Assembly: GCF_037126465.1 (NCBI RefSeq)
Contig: NC_088207.1
Location: 44,452,143 to 44,516,142, forward strand
DNA: 64,000 nucleotides
Direction of reading: 5' to 3'
Source: Ornithodoros turicata
Taxonomy: Eukaryota > Arthropoda > Arachnida > Ixodida > Argasidae
The notes under the pieces were generated by a model that was not told the DNA's origin, ran no database searches, and was given only the letters and a program-made list of their open reading frames with translations. Shown in pieces: positions 11,818 through 23,250 of this stretch. A program made the position numbers and the translations under genes. Every line of letters starts with the position of its first letter. The stretch's first letter is position 1.

Positions 11818-12188
11818 ATTTTGGTTAGCTTTCTAAGAAACACTTCCAAACCATTAAGCTAAACAGACGATGGTTGCATGCACACGACGATGCACCGCGC
11901 CATGCTGAAAATTGTCTTGTCTTCCGCTTGGCTTTCGTGGCTCTTTAGCTGGCTATTTGATTTTCAGTAGTCGGCCACAGTCAGGACGAGACGAGCCGCG
12001 CATGGATATCAAACAGATTTCTTCGTGCCATGTGTTTGCTGGAAAAAGTGTTTGCTTGTGCAGCTTACACGATACTTTTGTGTGCTTGCACCCTCTGATC
12101 CCTCTGTGTAGCTCATACCAAATGTGAATACAGGTAATAGAGACGGAATATTTTTATACTGACCCTGGGCGCATTTCAGCCTTTGGCA
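11818..12188. promoter_or_regulatory. Shared divergent promoter region, MRPL49 / GFM2
   Basis: The 371 bp between the two start codons must hold both promoters unless far-upstream leader exons exist. It contains CTTCCG (ETS-like, near 11926) and CCGCGCATGG (part of an NRF-1-like site, near 11996), and no obvious TATA box close to either ATG. A possible 46-nt intron (GT at 12134, AG ending at 12179) may split the GFM2 5' UTR. The position is firm; the individual sites are suggestions. Confidence 0.6.
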
Positions 12189-15100
12189 ATGTCACTCGCC
12201 CGGTCGTTTGGGTTAATGCTGCTCAGGGGAAGAAGCCCGAAGAAATTCATCTACCGTTTGTCATCACGTGATTGTAGCAGAATACGTAACATTGGCATCG
12301 TAGCCCATATCGACGCTGGAAAAACAACGACTACCGAAAGGATTCTGTATTATACCGGTTTCACAAGAGCCATTGGAGAAGTCCATGATGGAGACACCGT
12401 TACGGATTACATGACTCAAGAGCGTGAGCGGGGCATTACCATAACAGCGGCCACCGTCTCCTTTGACTGGAAGGGACACCACATCAACCTCATCGATACC
12501 CCTGGTCACGTAGATTTCACATTTGAAGTGGAGCGCTCCTTGCGAGTTCTCGACGGAGTCATCACCATCCTGGATGGATCCGCGGGAGTCGAAGCACAAA
12601 CCATCACTGTCTGGGACCAAGCAGATCGGTACGAAGTACCCAGAATTGTTTTTGTTAATAAATTGGACAAGCCCGCGGCCGACATGAACCAATGCGTTAG
12701 TGACATCGAAAAAAAGCTTCACACGAAACCGCTCGTGCTACACATACCTTTGAAGGCAAATGAGAAAACTTTGGTAGGTGTCGTAGATTTAATAAATCTT
12801 GAAGGTGTTCTCTGGGCGCCCAACTCGGAAAAAGGTCGCGTTTATTCGCGCCAGCCTCTGCAAGAAGGAAGCAAGTTTTATAATGAAGCAATAAAAAGAA
12901 GAAAAGAGCTAGTTGAAGTGGTGGGAGAACTGGACGACGAATTTGCCGAAAAATTTGTGCTAAATGGAGTTGATCCTCAGCCCGCGGACTTAAGTAGTGC
13001 AGTGAGAAAGGTCACTCTAGCTAGATCTGGAGTACCTGTGCTTTGTGGAAGTGCATATAAGAACAGAGGTGTTCAGCTTTTGCTCGATGCTGTGGTGGAT
13101 TTTCTGCCTGATCCGATGCACAGAGTACCAAATGCAGTTCGCAGGTATCGTCAAGATGAGCTGGTTGCGTTGGCATTCAAAATTGTTCATACACAGGTAC
13201 GTTATGAGACACCCTATGGAGTCCACATTGGATGCCTAGCTCTGTGGTGATGTGGGAACTTTGAAAATATGCAGTACAAAGGAGCCCTCACATTCCTTCG
13301 CATTTACTCTGGAGGTCTGGAGACCGGTCAGCGCATCTACAATGCCACCAGGGATGTGACAGAAAAAGCATTGGAATTGGTCATTGCCAATGCAGATGAG
13401 TATGTCACTGTGCCAGCTGCACATGCTGGAGACATAGTGGCTGTGTCTGGCCTGCAGCGTTCCGTGACGGGGGATACTCTAGTATCCAGCCTGAGTGCAG
13501 CTAACAGAGCAGCAGGTTAGTCAGTCAGTACTGCTCGCTTTTTCCAATTGCCATCCCAAAAGCCGCAGCAAAGCTGTGAAGTGCTTGTGAAGTGGGCTCC
13601 ACTGCAAGCATGTATGCCCGGCAGGGAAGCCACCTTGGATATGTTGCCATTGGACTTTTGCGACTCTGTATACAAGATGCTAGGGTGCCCAACTATTGCT
13701 TTTTTTTTCTGTACACATCAAATATGAAAACCTGCATTGCATCTGAGTTGTGACTCATTGCAAGAGCTTAACTAAGAGGCAAAAAATAGGAGAAGTCTAG
13801 CACTCGTAAGTGAATAAGATAAGTGTTTAAAGAGATTGAAACATTTATTTTACTGAAAAACAAGCTTTCGGACGGAGTCCGTCCTTTATCAGCAAGAGCT
13901 TGCTATGACATGCCAAACATATACGGTGTGAGCAACATCTTCCCTGCCGTCCCCCCCCCCTCTTAACCACAAATAGGGGATGTATGTACATGCCATGTGA
14001 ACCATGGCAATGTATGTAGTATTTGGAAAAGAAATTTGGGATAAAATAATCCCATTGTTTTGCAAATAATTGCATAAACCTGTCCTAAAAGTACAGTGAT
14101 ACTGAGAATATGTTATGGGACTCACATCTGTTATTCGTACAATGTACCCAATCTTCACAATAATGCATGCAGTTAGATGCGGGTACTGTTTCTCTTCTAA
14201 TGAAAATAAAAATTCTGCATCGTCTTTTCTTTTTTCTTTTTTTTTATCACCATGGGCATCCATTGACTAGTTTACCTTTTGATCACGATCTGCTTATGAC
14301 AGGTGCAGATAAAGATTCAAGCTCTTTGGCGGGCATCAGTGTTCCAGAGCCAGTATTCATGTGCAGCATCGAGGCCCCATCTCTCGGTCAGCAGCCAGCA
14401 CTGGAGAAGGCGTTAGCTTGCCTCGTGCGAGAAGACCCAGGACTACAAGTGTCATATAATGAAGACACATCACAAACGGTATAGGTAAATAGGGACCAGC
14501 CCTAATTTCAACATTTACAATAGTCAATTAAGGCCCGTTAGAAAGTCATACTAATACGAGCAGTGACTTTACAGGTACTCGGCGGGATGGGTCAACTTCA
14601 CCTGGAAGTCACCCAAGATCGTATTCTGCGAGAATATGGCGTGGACGCATTCATGGGGCCGCTTCAAGTGGCATACCGCGAAGCTCCGTCCGAAGCCGCT
14701 CCCGCGGAGTATGTACTGGACAAAACTATGGGGACCACGAAGCAGCACGCAGAAGTCAACATGCGGCTCTCACCAGGGACTGGCTCCTTCAAACACTTAA
14801 AGGTACAACTATAATAGTCTTTCTTTTCTTTTCTTTTCTTCTTTCTTCTAACGTGGCTCTCTTCGTTGGAGAGATCCCAGAGATGTTGGCCATAGAATTT
14901 CCTTTGGTGAGCTTTAATTTTGTTTTACTCGCTCATGTTATTTTATTTATTTGTTAGTACATAATTATTAAATGATGATATTGCATTAATCAAATGAATT
15001 TAACTCTACTCCAAACCGTAATGCCAAAGTGCTACATGAAAATTTGAGATAATATTCCGACGTAGAATTTACGTCAGAAAGACTTAAATTCTATGTCACA

Positions 15101-16158
15101 ATGCTCACCTGAGCCTTACCTAGGCCTTATGAGGAGGATCTGACTTTTCCGGGTTAAACCTGATTCTGCCCAATTATTCCCTCCCCAATCCGTTCGGGAC
15201 TAATTTGGGTTTAACCCAATTTCTCCCCAAATGCTATGCAGTATGCAGGGACGTCTGATGTAAATAATATTGCAGTGCAACAGTAAGCTATGCGTAGCAC
15301 ATTTCATGTAACAGCCTGTAATGATGTCACTATAAATCGCAGTGTATGCATATTTGACTAATATACACGCATTAACCACGGGTGTCTTGCTGGACAGAAA
15401 GAAAAACTAAAAAGAAGGAAGGAAAAAAGGAATCGGGTGCTATTTTAAAATCTGTAATTCGGGGTGAAATTGGGTGCGGCTTATACATTCGTGTGTTATC
15501 GGTTTATCCTGATAACACAAGAATTTGTCTTTTTTTAGGTGCTCGTTTTATACACCTTCAAGCAGCCTTTTTTTTTTTTTGTGACTGTTGTTTTTCCGTT
15601 CTAATTCTTCATGTTCTTCTATAGGTCATTATAACGGACGAAAACAATCTGGCAAAGCTTCGCCCTGAGCATTTGAAAGCACTGGAGAATGGGATCAACC
15701 TTGCCTTAAGCCATGGCCCTGTCCTGGGCTTCCCCGTCACCAACGTCCAAGTGGACTTGCATTGGTTTCAATGCAGCCGCGCAACGACATTACCCATGGT
15801 CACGACCGCAGCCTCGCACGCTATTACAAACACGTTAAAAGGCATCGAGGTTTCTCTTTTGGAACCAGTAATGGCAATGGAAGTGTGCGTGCCAGAGTCC
15901 TACCTTGGGCGCGTGCTCAGCGATCTTACAAAACGAAGGGCATCTGTGGAAAACGTGCTCAGTAGGAAAGACATGCGAGTGATCGTAGTCAAGGTTCCTC
16001 TCGTGGAGGTGACTGGTTACGCTACAGACTTCAGAACCCTTACCTCGGGAAGAGGATCGTTTCACATGAGTCTCAGCGCGTACCAAGCTATGGGACCGCG
16101 AGAGGTCGCTGAAGCCGTGGAGAGGGTTACAGGATTTCTCCCTGCACGTGCTCTTTAA
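12189..16158 (+). CDS. GFM2: Mitochondrial ribosome-releasing factor 2 (EF-G2mt), 5 exons
   Basis: GTPase that, with the ribosome recycling factor, splits mitochondrial ribosomes after termination. Exons: 12189-13196, 13275-13515, 14303-14478, 14575-14802 and 15625-16158, all GT-AG and in frame, giving 728 aa (human is about 779). The N-terminus is basic and mitochondrial-targeting-like. The GTPase motifs AHIDAGKTT (G1), RGITI (switch I), DTPGHVDF (G3) and NKLDKP (G4) are all in exon 1. Domain II is in exon 2, and the EF-G domain IV and V blocks [30 protein letters not shown] and YQAMGP follow. The start chosen is the ATG at 12189; an in-frame TTG at 12183 is less likely. The linker at the exon 2/3 junction is shorter than in human. 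Intron 2 carries a Penelope-like remnant. Confidence 0.96.
13845..13925 (-). mobile_element. Possible Penelope-like 3'-end remnant with hammerhead-like core
   Basis: On the minus strand the sequence reads CTGATAA, a GGACG/CGTCC hairpin, GAAA, then GCTTG, with CAAGC upstream able to pair with GCTTG. The layout resembles the hammerhead ribozyme core reported near the ends of Penelope-like retroelements. Here one essential core base is changed (CTGATAA instead of CTGATGA), there is an extra A before stem II, and stem I is missing, so it should be inactive. It lies in GFM2 intron 2, antisense to the gene. Confidence 0.4.
14803..15624. other. GFM2 intron 4
   Basis: Holds pyrimidine runs, a GGGTTTAACCC-type repeat fragment at 15140-15220, and no exon or bounded element that I can see. 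Splice sites are AAG|GTACAA at 14802/14803 and TTCTATAG ending at 15624. Confidence 0.6.
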
Positions 16159-16245
16159 GACTTACTGAAAATGTCTTTGTAGGTATAGTGTATGCAACTA
16201 AAGTAGCGTGCTGAAGCTAAAATATGGAATTACGTGTTTTCAGTG

Positions 16246-16251
16246 AATAAA
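16246..16251 (+). terminator. Polyadenylation signal of GFM2
   Basis: AATAAA 88 bases after the GFM2 stop codon, followed by a TGTGTGT-rich stretch as is common downstream of cleavage sites. It implies a very short 3' UTR. Confidence 0.7.
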
Positions 16252-16443
16252 AGTGTGTGTACCTCGAGGTCGCGCCCATTGCACAACCTTGTTTGTCTTT
16301 CTAGTGTGTGACAAGACTTGTACGGTTCGAAAAGTTTCCGAAGAAATATCATGGCCATTTATAAATTCAAGCACACACAAGTGCACGAGATCCGCTGGCT
16401 GCAGCTGCGGGTCATACGAGCGCGTCAAGCAAAAGTTTCATTG

Positions 16444-16460
16444 CGCCCCCGGGTGGGCTC

Positions 16461-16497
<37 letters not shown>

Positions 16498-16517
16498 TCC
16501 GATTGCGCCACGGAGGC
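16444..16517 (-). tRNA. tRNA-Asn (anticodon GTT)
   Basis: Full 74-base cloverleaf on the minus strand: acceptor GCCTCCG/CGGGGGC, D-arm around CGCAATCGGATAGCG, anticodon stem-loop with CTGTTAA in the loop (GTT anticodon, U33 present), and T-arm GGTGG/CCACC around TTCGAGC. The A and B boxes are intact, no intron is seen, and the sequence closely matches metazoan nuclear tRNA-Asn. It lies about 190 bp beyond the GFM2 polyadenylation signal on the opposite strand. Confidence 0.96.
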
Positions 16518-18422
16518 GATGGGAACGACACGCTTTCAGAACTGACGTACACTTTCTCTCCCATACATTTTTTTTTTTAAACTTTACTTCCGTCAATCCT
16601 CGCCAGGTGGCTGCACACACTCTGCAGCTGGGTAACGTCCGTTTATCCACATCGGGAATGCGAGAAGTGCCTTTAGCGCTTCCCCAATCCTCCTCTCGCT
16701 TTACCCACTCCAATCTTGAGCTGCTTGTGCGACTGAATCGATCAGCTTTGTTTTTCTTGTTACGCGATGAGCTCCTGTGTGTAGATTGCATCCCAAGATG
16801 GGTGTGGTAGCTGAGAAAAATTTGTTTATTCAGCATAATGTAGCAAACCTGGCGAACAGTCCGGCAATGACGAAGGAGTCTCTTCCTGCGGATGTTCCGG
16901 TTAGCAACATGGTTCTCTTTCACGGCTAATGTTCCCGAAATAGTCATTCAATGCATCCGATGAGATGAGTGGGCTGTACTATAAATGGAAGCTGTGGCTG
17001 TTCTACTCAGCGTGTGGGCAGGACAGTACAACGTCCGCGACGGAGATGAAAGAGAGTTCGATTTCGTGCAGGTTTTCTAACCGGGCGTTTATAACAACAG
17101 AACGAAATGACATCTGAAATCCGAAAGAAATATAAATTCGCCAACCTATACAGCCATGCACTTTTCTTGTAAAGTGGGAAGATTTGTGAAGAAAGTGTGA
17201 AGAACATATGTTTGCAGCCATGGTTTGCAGCTTGTGTGGATTGTTTTGTTTTGTTGTCGACACCGTTACGGAGAGGTACAGGCGCTATCGAGCTTGATTT
17301 AAAAAAAAGAGAGAGCAAGAAAAACAGCAGAAAGCAGGGAGTTGGGGTAAAATATTGTTCGTCTAGTTCCACGGAGAACAAGCGGAAGAACAAAAAAGAA
17401 AGAAGACCCCGAAAAAAAAAAATTGTAGTGAATGGATTTGTGGAAGAATTGCGACATGAGCTGCTACCGGCCGCTGGTTGATACAAGCGTTTTCTGTCGT
17501 CCGGAATACTATAGTATGTGGAACTGGTGGTGTGATTTTTGAGATAACAGAATCTATTATGATAATAGGATATGGTATGATTCTGTCCAAAATGTAATCT
17601 CATATCATATCATTTCTTTATGTGTGTGTGTGTAAGTAGCTAAAATACATACTCAAACGGGAGAAGCGAAATGTGAAAGACGTACGTCTTCCGAAAATAT
17701 TGCATTTTTAATTTTTACAATGGTCTATTGCCGATAATTGGCCGCGAACGGCTCTGACTGGCTCTGACTGGTTGCGATGAGCGCCACACATTGAGCAGAA
17801 CAGGAGACCATCTAGAGCGCACTGGTCGAGTGAAACTTGCTTTCAGTTATGTTTACGATGTTGGGCTTCGATATGAACTAAAGGAAGCAATCCTTGCGTG
17901 ACGGCAATGGACGGTCGCGATCAAAGCAAGTCCAAGGAAATTGTGCGTCCGTCCTTTCCACATTGCATAATTCCAACATCTAAGAGCTCCTTCGATATTT
18001 TGAAGTTGAAGGGGGGCGTAGATACAAACATAGTGAAGGGCAAACAGGGAAGGCTAAACGATCAAGGATGGGGTTCACCCTGGGGAAGACGACAACATAA
18101 CATTTAATGCATCCTTCCTAAAAGCAGGTTTGGAATACATGCGTATTCTAGGAATACATTTCTACGTCTACAGGAGACAGAGAGTTCGAGGATCCCAGTC
18201 CGGTGGCACAATTTGTTAATTTGTTTGCGCTCTTCGCATTTTGTAACTAATCACTTCCCCCTTCGACGGTTTTCTTTTAGCAATTATCGGCGTTTTACTT
18301 TCCTCTAAAGCCCCACCCGCACTGGTCTTACTTGTGCATTCCCTTGTACTAGTGACTCTACCTTGTACGAGTCCGCGGTCCTCTGAACACGTTTCTATGC
18401 ATGTTCTGTTACTATATGCGAA
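16518..18422. other. Intergenic; no gene recognised
   Basis: Open frames here (up to 198 residues, minus strand 17007-17603) are low-complexity, rich in Lys/Arg or Phe/Ser from A- and T-runs, and match no family I know. A CGGCTCTGACTG unit is duplicated near 17750. Nothing else stands out. Confidence 0.5.
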
Positions 18423-18427
18423 TATTT

Positions 18428-18650
18428 GTTTATTTATTTATTTATTTATTTATTTGAATGTGCCCATCAATGGAAAAGTATTCCATTTTGGATGGTGCAC
18501 CGAACTTTAACTATAAAATATTATAACACAAGAGACAAAAAGTTATAACAACGTGAAACCCGCATCAACAGGTCATTTCTTAAGAAAGCCATACAAGTCA
18601 CGCTTAAAACCATTAAAAGGCAGAAAAATAACCAGGGCACCCTCCGGGAG
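18428..18650 (-). mobile_element. Probable LINE 3'-end remnant with (AAAT)n tail
   Basis: Minus strand reading gives a non-coding 3'-UTR-like stretch ending in GGGCACATTCAAATAAATAAAT and further AAAT units (18428-18455 on the plus strand as TTTA repeats). Short tandem tails of this sort terminate CR1/L2-type LINEs, and the LINE remnant at 3690 ends in a similar way. No reverse transcriptase residues are left, so the assignment is tentative. Confidence 0.35.
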
Positions 18651-19089
18651 GGGGGGGGGGGTATGTTTACCGGTAAGATCAGCAGAATCGATGTTGTCGT
18701 GAATAGATTTGTGCAAAAACTAAAAATATCGTACCGCTCTTCTCACAGGTAACGTCGACAGTATTAACCCTACGAAGCGCACTGACATAATTGTAGTAAC
18801 AAAGACGACGGAAGTATCTATCGCACGAAGCCTGCGATATGTTTTCATATGTTCCACACCACTGAGGCGAATTCCACTCTGCTTCGACCAAGCTTCGACA
18901 ACCTAATCACACATGTAAGGTTAAACATTTCAGATGTCAAACGAAATATAAAGCCAAGAACACGCAGTGCAGGGTTGCATATAACAGAAACGTGCATATA
19001 TACACATGACACGCACAACATACGCATAGCAAAATGAATGAATGAATGAATCAGCTTTGTTTTCTAGAAGATACCTAGATGTACTATGC

Positions 19090-19180
19090 GAAGATACTCG
19101 GTTCCGAAGAGATATTGCTTCGATTCGAATTTCGAATCCGATATACAGTTATTTGCTTCGGTAATACAGGCACAGCCCTA
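19090..19180. repeat. Partial copy of TTCGAAT-rich terminal-repeat element
   Basis: Contains GATTCGAATTTCGAATCCGA and ends in GGCACAGCCCTA, the end type also seen at 34608-34929 (there TAG..CTGTGCGA and its complement). Only one end is recognisable. Confidence 0.45.
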
Positions 19181-20797
19181 AATATGTGCAGGTACAAACA
19201 AAGCAAGTATAACATCGTGGAAACAATTCTACCCCTATAAATCACATTGCTGCAAGTTATTTTTATATGGCCTTTTAAAAGCTCGTAATGGCCGTTCTGC
19301 AAAATTCAAATCGGGCGTAATTCGGTCGGTAATTATTTGTCGGCCATAATTTGTTCCACTGCGTGGCTGATAGTATCTTTCATGATATCGCGAGGGATAT
19401 CGTTCTCCTGGTTAAGCGCTATGCCTGGACTATTTATTCATTTTTTATTTATGTGGAAGCGTATGTAAAATAGATTGCACATAAAATGACGAAGCAAGTT
19501 CTCGAAATATTGGCGCATGCAACCAGAATAGCAGGCATTTTGCGTCGTTGGCTTCCCTTTCACTCTTCCGTGTTCGTGAAAGCTCACAAGGTCAGCGGCA
19601 AGATTGTATGGAAATGTTTAGTAGTGTGAAATGGCTCCCTGAAGGCACGCCAATAGTTTGTTAGGACAACCGCGTTGTTTTTTATGAAACGCTGTACATT
19701 CACAGTATGTGCTATGTTTTTAGTTTCCATTAATCGTAGATAATATAGAGACGTAAGTGTCCCTATCGTCTGAACTAGCTCGTAGTCTGAGGAAAGTTTG
19801 GAAGGAAGAAATGGAATTTCCAGAATTTAACACCGAAATTTGACACGACATGAACCTCCGGTTTTTGTTTGTTTGGTTTTCTCTTTTTGGCAGAAAATGA
19901 AAATGCGTGTCTGATTTACCACATTCCATCGCAAAATACATTCCCTGCTACAATGGTAATAGCCGAAATAAATAAATAAAATGAAAGCGAAAACTGTCGC
20001 TTCGAGGAGCGCAGATCGTCGGCCGAGCTCCGGTTGTGCGTCCGGAAGAAAACGGTCACCCGCCTCTTCCTGTTTCCTTCTCACTCTTTTTTCAGATAAC
20101 TGTGCTGTGACCACGTTGCCGTTATCAGCAGAAGCACGGAAAAGGAAAAGTGACAAAGAGCATTTCCATGGACTCCTCGCATCGCTTCTTTCGGAGAGGC
20201 CCCGGAACAACTCTTTTCGCTTCTTCTTCTTTTCCTTCTGTTTTCTTTTTTTTTTTTCTTTGCCAACTATTACAATTGTGGTAGGGTGTAGGGAATGTAT
20301 TTTGCAATGACACACGCTTTCTGTTCCTGTCAAAAAAATTAATAATAATAATAATAACAAATTAATAAAAATAATAAGTAAAGAAGAAAAACGTGACGTT
20401 GGTTTCGTAAATTTCGGTGTTCAGTTCAGAAAGTTCAGTTTCTGAGGTGTCACTCTCTTCCAGCCAGGTGAAATCTGGGTCAGTTTTTTTTTTTTTTTTT
20501 TTTTAGTGAGCTGGAAAAATAAGCGTATATTTTAAAATGCTTTTTAGATGTCCATTTCATAACGTCTGTTTCCGCTTTCTAAGGCACATTACTGAGGAGA
20601 AATTTCACGGTATATAAAAGTTGCGGGCCCTTGGGTTGAGTGCAGAGCCCGATGTTCATCACCCGAGAGGGCCACGATGTCGAGGCTCACTCTTGAAAAG
20701 ATACGTCGAGCAGAGTGTTGTACTTCATTTCCTGCGGGTGACGGATGAAACCGGTCGTGGCAGTGCTTTTTGCTTTCTTTTTCTTCCTTTTTCCGTG
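19181..20797. other. Intergenic; no gene recognised
   Basis: A/T-rich, with a 22-base T run near 20487, an AATAATAATAAT tract near 20341 and GGAAAAGGAAAAG-type stretches. Opposite-strand open frames at 19981-20310 and 19827-20360 overlap each other and are low complexity. Nothing is supported as coding. Confidence 0.5.
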
Positions 20798-20868
20798 GTA
20801 ACGCCGCGAAGCAACTGCGGCTATGAGTTATGTACAAACATGGACAGATGGAGAGGGGACAAGAAGAA
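20798..20868 (+). repeat. SINE-like family 2, 5' fragment
   Basis: Begins ACGCCGCGAAGCAACTG and runs through CTATGAG and ACATGGACAGATGGAGAG, the same left end seen in copies at 29415, 36928 and 50917. It is truncated after about 70 bp. Confidence 0.7.
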
Positions 20869-20979
20869 GCAATCAGTCAACCTTTTACTTTTCGCTTGAA
20901 CCCATAAAACAACAAACACATGCTTGCGTCGCAAGTGTGTGTGTGAGTCGAATGTCGCATCGAATGAGCATTTTCCACA

Positions 20980-21420
20980 AAGTGACTAAGTATTCGTGTC
21001 GCTGTTGGAAATACAAGAAACTGAGGCCGCGCAGCTTCCGGTTGGCGATTGAATGTCAATCTCCGGTGGGGAGGATGACGTCACCGTTCCGTGGGGAGCC
21101 TTGGTGGCCGTCCTTGGGCGAAGCCACGATGCTGCCGACAATGGGCAGTTCCGCCTCTGCACTTCTGCTATGCGATGCTGGTCAATCAGTGGGAAATACA
21201 GAGATGGAAGCATTTTTGTGTACGCCGATCGAAGAGGCCAACACCGCAGTTTGTTCGTAACGGCGCAGTCTATATTTACACTCGAAGGTGCGAACAAAAA
21301 TGCGTCACCCGCTGCGGCATTGTCTGGTATTGTGGACGAAGGTCTCGTTTGGCATCCTGTAGGGATAGTGCATGTGAGAGTGGTCCTTCCGTTCGAGCGT
21401 TCTTATTGAGTGGTTAGGAA
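20980..21420. other. CpG-rich block with open frames on both strands
   Basis: Less A/T-rich than its surroundings. Open frames of 145, 118 and 108 residues run on the plus strand and 103 on the minus strand, but none resembles a known protein and no splice structure is clear. A perfect CRE-type TGACGTCA lies at 21076. It may be a promoter or unrecognised exon, or simply GC-rich intergenic DNA. Confidence 0.3.
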
Positions 21421-21923
21421 GGAGCTGCATCGGCGGGAAGGACAAATAGCTTCAAGAAGGAGCGAATACTTGCAGTATTTTTGTGGTCAAAGATATAATA
21501 CTCTACTTTCGAGAATGACAAATTGAGATCATATTTTCTTTTTGCGGCATGAGTCAGTTTGAGGGATCAGGGGAAGCAATTTTGAGTGCGGCGTTTGACG
21601 ACTACAGAAAAGGACTACCCGATTTCACCGTCGGACGAGTTTCGGGGGGCCTATTTGAGGTGGGTGGACCTCGATATTCCCGGATGCGAAATCCCCGATC
21701 TGGAAATTCCCGTTCTCGAAACAAAGAGAATCAAGGAGAATGCTCGATTGCTGCGTAGGATGGTATATGCCGTGTTTAAAAACACGGTGTCACTATTTAA
21801 CCACCCAAATTCACGGGTTTTCGATGTCTGTCCAAGACGTCTTAGCGAACGAAAGACAAATGTTAGTGGCCGTTAGGCTTAGCGGGGCAGACACGACGCA
21901 ACACCAGGTTGGTTACTTTATTA

Positions 21924-21985
21924 TTAGGTTAGTCCAAGTTTAGTGTTTGCATTTCTCTGTCCAGGTTAGTCTAAGTTCGCTGTTG
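21924..21985. repeat. Short direct repeat around AGGTTAGTC
   Basis: AGGTTAGTCCAAGTTTAG and AGGTTAGTCTAAGTTCG occur about 37 bp apart, each followed by a related TGTTnGCA stretch. Two imperfect units only. Confidence 0.5.
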
Positions 21986-23099
21986 GCAGTTTCCCGCGCT
22001 CGACTCTTCATTTTATAGCCAAATAACGTTTATTTCCAGTAGTTTACTTTGCAGTGGCGATTTCGACCACTTTATTTCCAGGTACACCCATTTGAGGTTG
22101 CCATCAATGCTGAGGGACGATTTCAGGAAATCTCAGTGCTCCTTGCGCACGCGTTGCATTCTGGGCGCTTATTGTCACGAGGGATGGGAGAATCGTCCTT
22201 CGCGTTTCGTTTTCACTGACCTTGACACATATGGGCCGAAAGAGGAGAAATCGAAACTGTTTGGAGGCCTTCTACTTCTTTCCGATACAGAAGTTCCCAC
22301 AGTTCACAACGGCGCTAGGTACTATGGGATTTTCTGAAGTCCTCTATTACTATTACAGTCTAACTTAACGTACCTGTGAAGGAATCTGAGGTCTAACCGT
22401 GTCTATGAGGTGGGGGGGGGGTGATGGCAGGATAGGCTCGCCGGCGTCTATGAGGTCTATGCGCGTATGACTGAGGTCTAGCCAATGCCCTTTACGATTT
22501 CCACGATCCCTGAATCACCGTGCCTGAATATTTCGAATAGCCGTCGTACCCATAATCCGTAAACCTGTTAACGCTGCCAAACGTTCCTGCCAGAGTATTT
22601 GCCTTGGAATATATTTAAGTATGTTATATCGACTACGTTGAAAGGTCGTGCCTCCTCGAGTCACCCGTATACTAATGAGTCCGTCAGAGAGGGACGCTAT
22701 AGATACTGTGTATATGGCAGCGCTGTGTTCTCCGAAAAATCACCGGGATACCTTTTATAACGGCAAATATAAATAAGGACGCGGAAGGCGTTGTTCCTCG
22801 TACTGGCGTCGCAATGAACGGAAAGCGAGAAGGGTGGAGAGAACAGCGTCGTATTGACCCGGGCTCTCAGCGGAGGAGAGAAACCACTGGACACTTTAAA
22901 TGCTCGCACTGTGTGTACCAATTAGTACTACCCAGTGTGCCCTGGGGCAATAAGCCACAAATTAAGTGATAGGTCTCCTCACTCATCTGCATGCGTATTT
23001 ATTGTTGTTGTTATTGGTGTCGGGTCATCAATATTTGCTATTATGGCTTTGCAACGCTACATTTTCAGAGCAGAAATCCAAACTACAGACAGCGTATCA

Positions 23100-23250
23100 G
23101 ACAGAGAGCAGAGCTCTCGTCTTTTTAGACTTTTTTTTTTCTTCATTTTTTCCTCTACTAGATTTGGAGTAGCTTGTCCCGCGGTGAGCAAGCTCATATC
23201 TCCTTTTTTTTTTTTTTTCTACCATCGTCCTCACCCTCATCATTATCAGA
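23100..23250 (+). repeat. Family 3 repeat ending in ATC-type microsatellite
   Basis: Contains TTTGGAGTAGCTTGTCCCGC, then AGCTCATATCTCC, a T run, CTACCATCGTCC and a CATCATTATC tail. The same order (GGAGTAG, CATCTCCATATTTTT, CTACCATCATC) recurs at 28720, 32755, 48150 and, reversed, at 60770 and 61770. Confidence 0.55.

Noticed and set aside
12183..12188. In-frame TTG start two codons before the GFM2 ATG.
   Set aside because: Nuclear genes rarely start at TTG, and the ATG at 12189 gives a good mitochondrial presequence.
13845..14075. 76-residue minus-strand frame as a Penelope protein end.
   Set aside because: Only the last residues near the hammerhead-like motif look family-like; the remainder has no GIY-YIG or reverse transcriptase motif.
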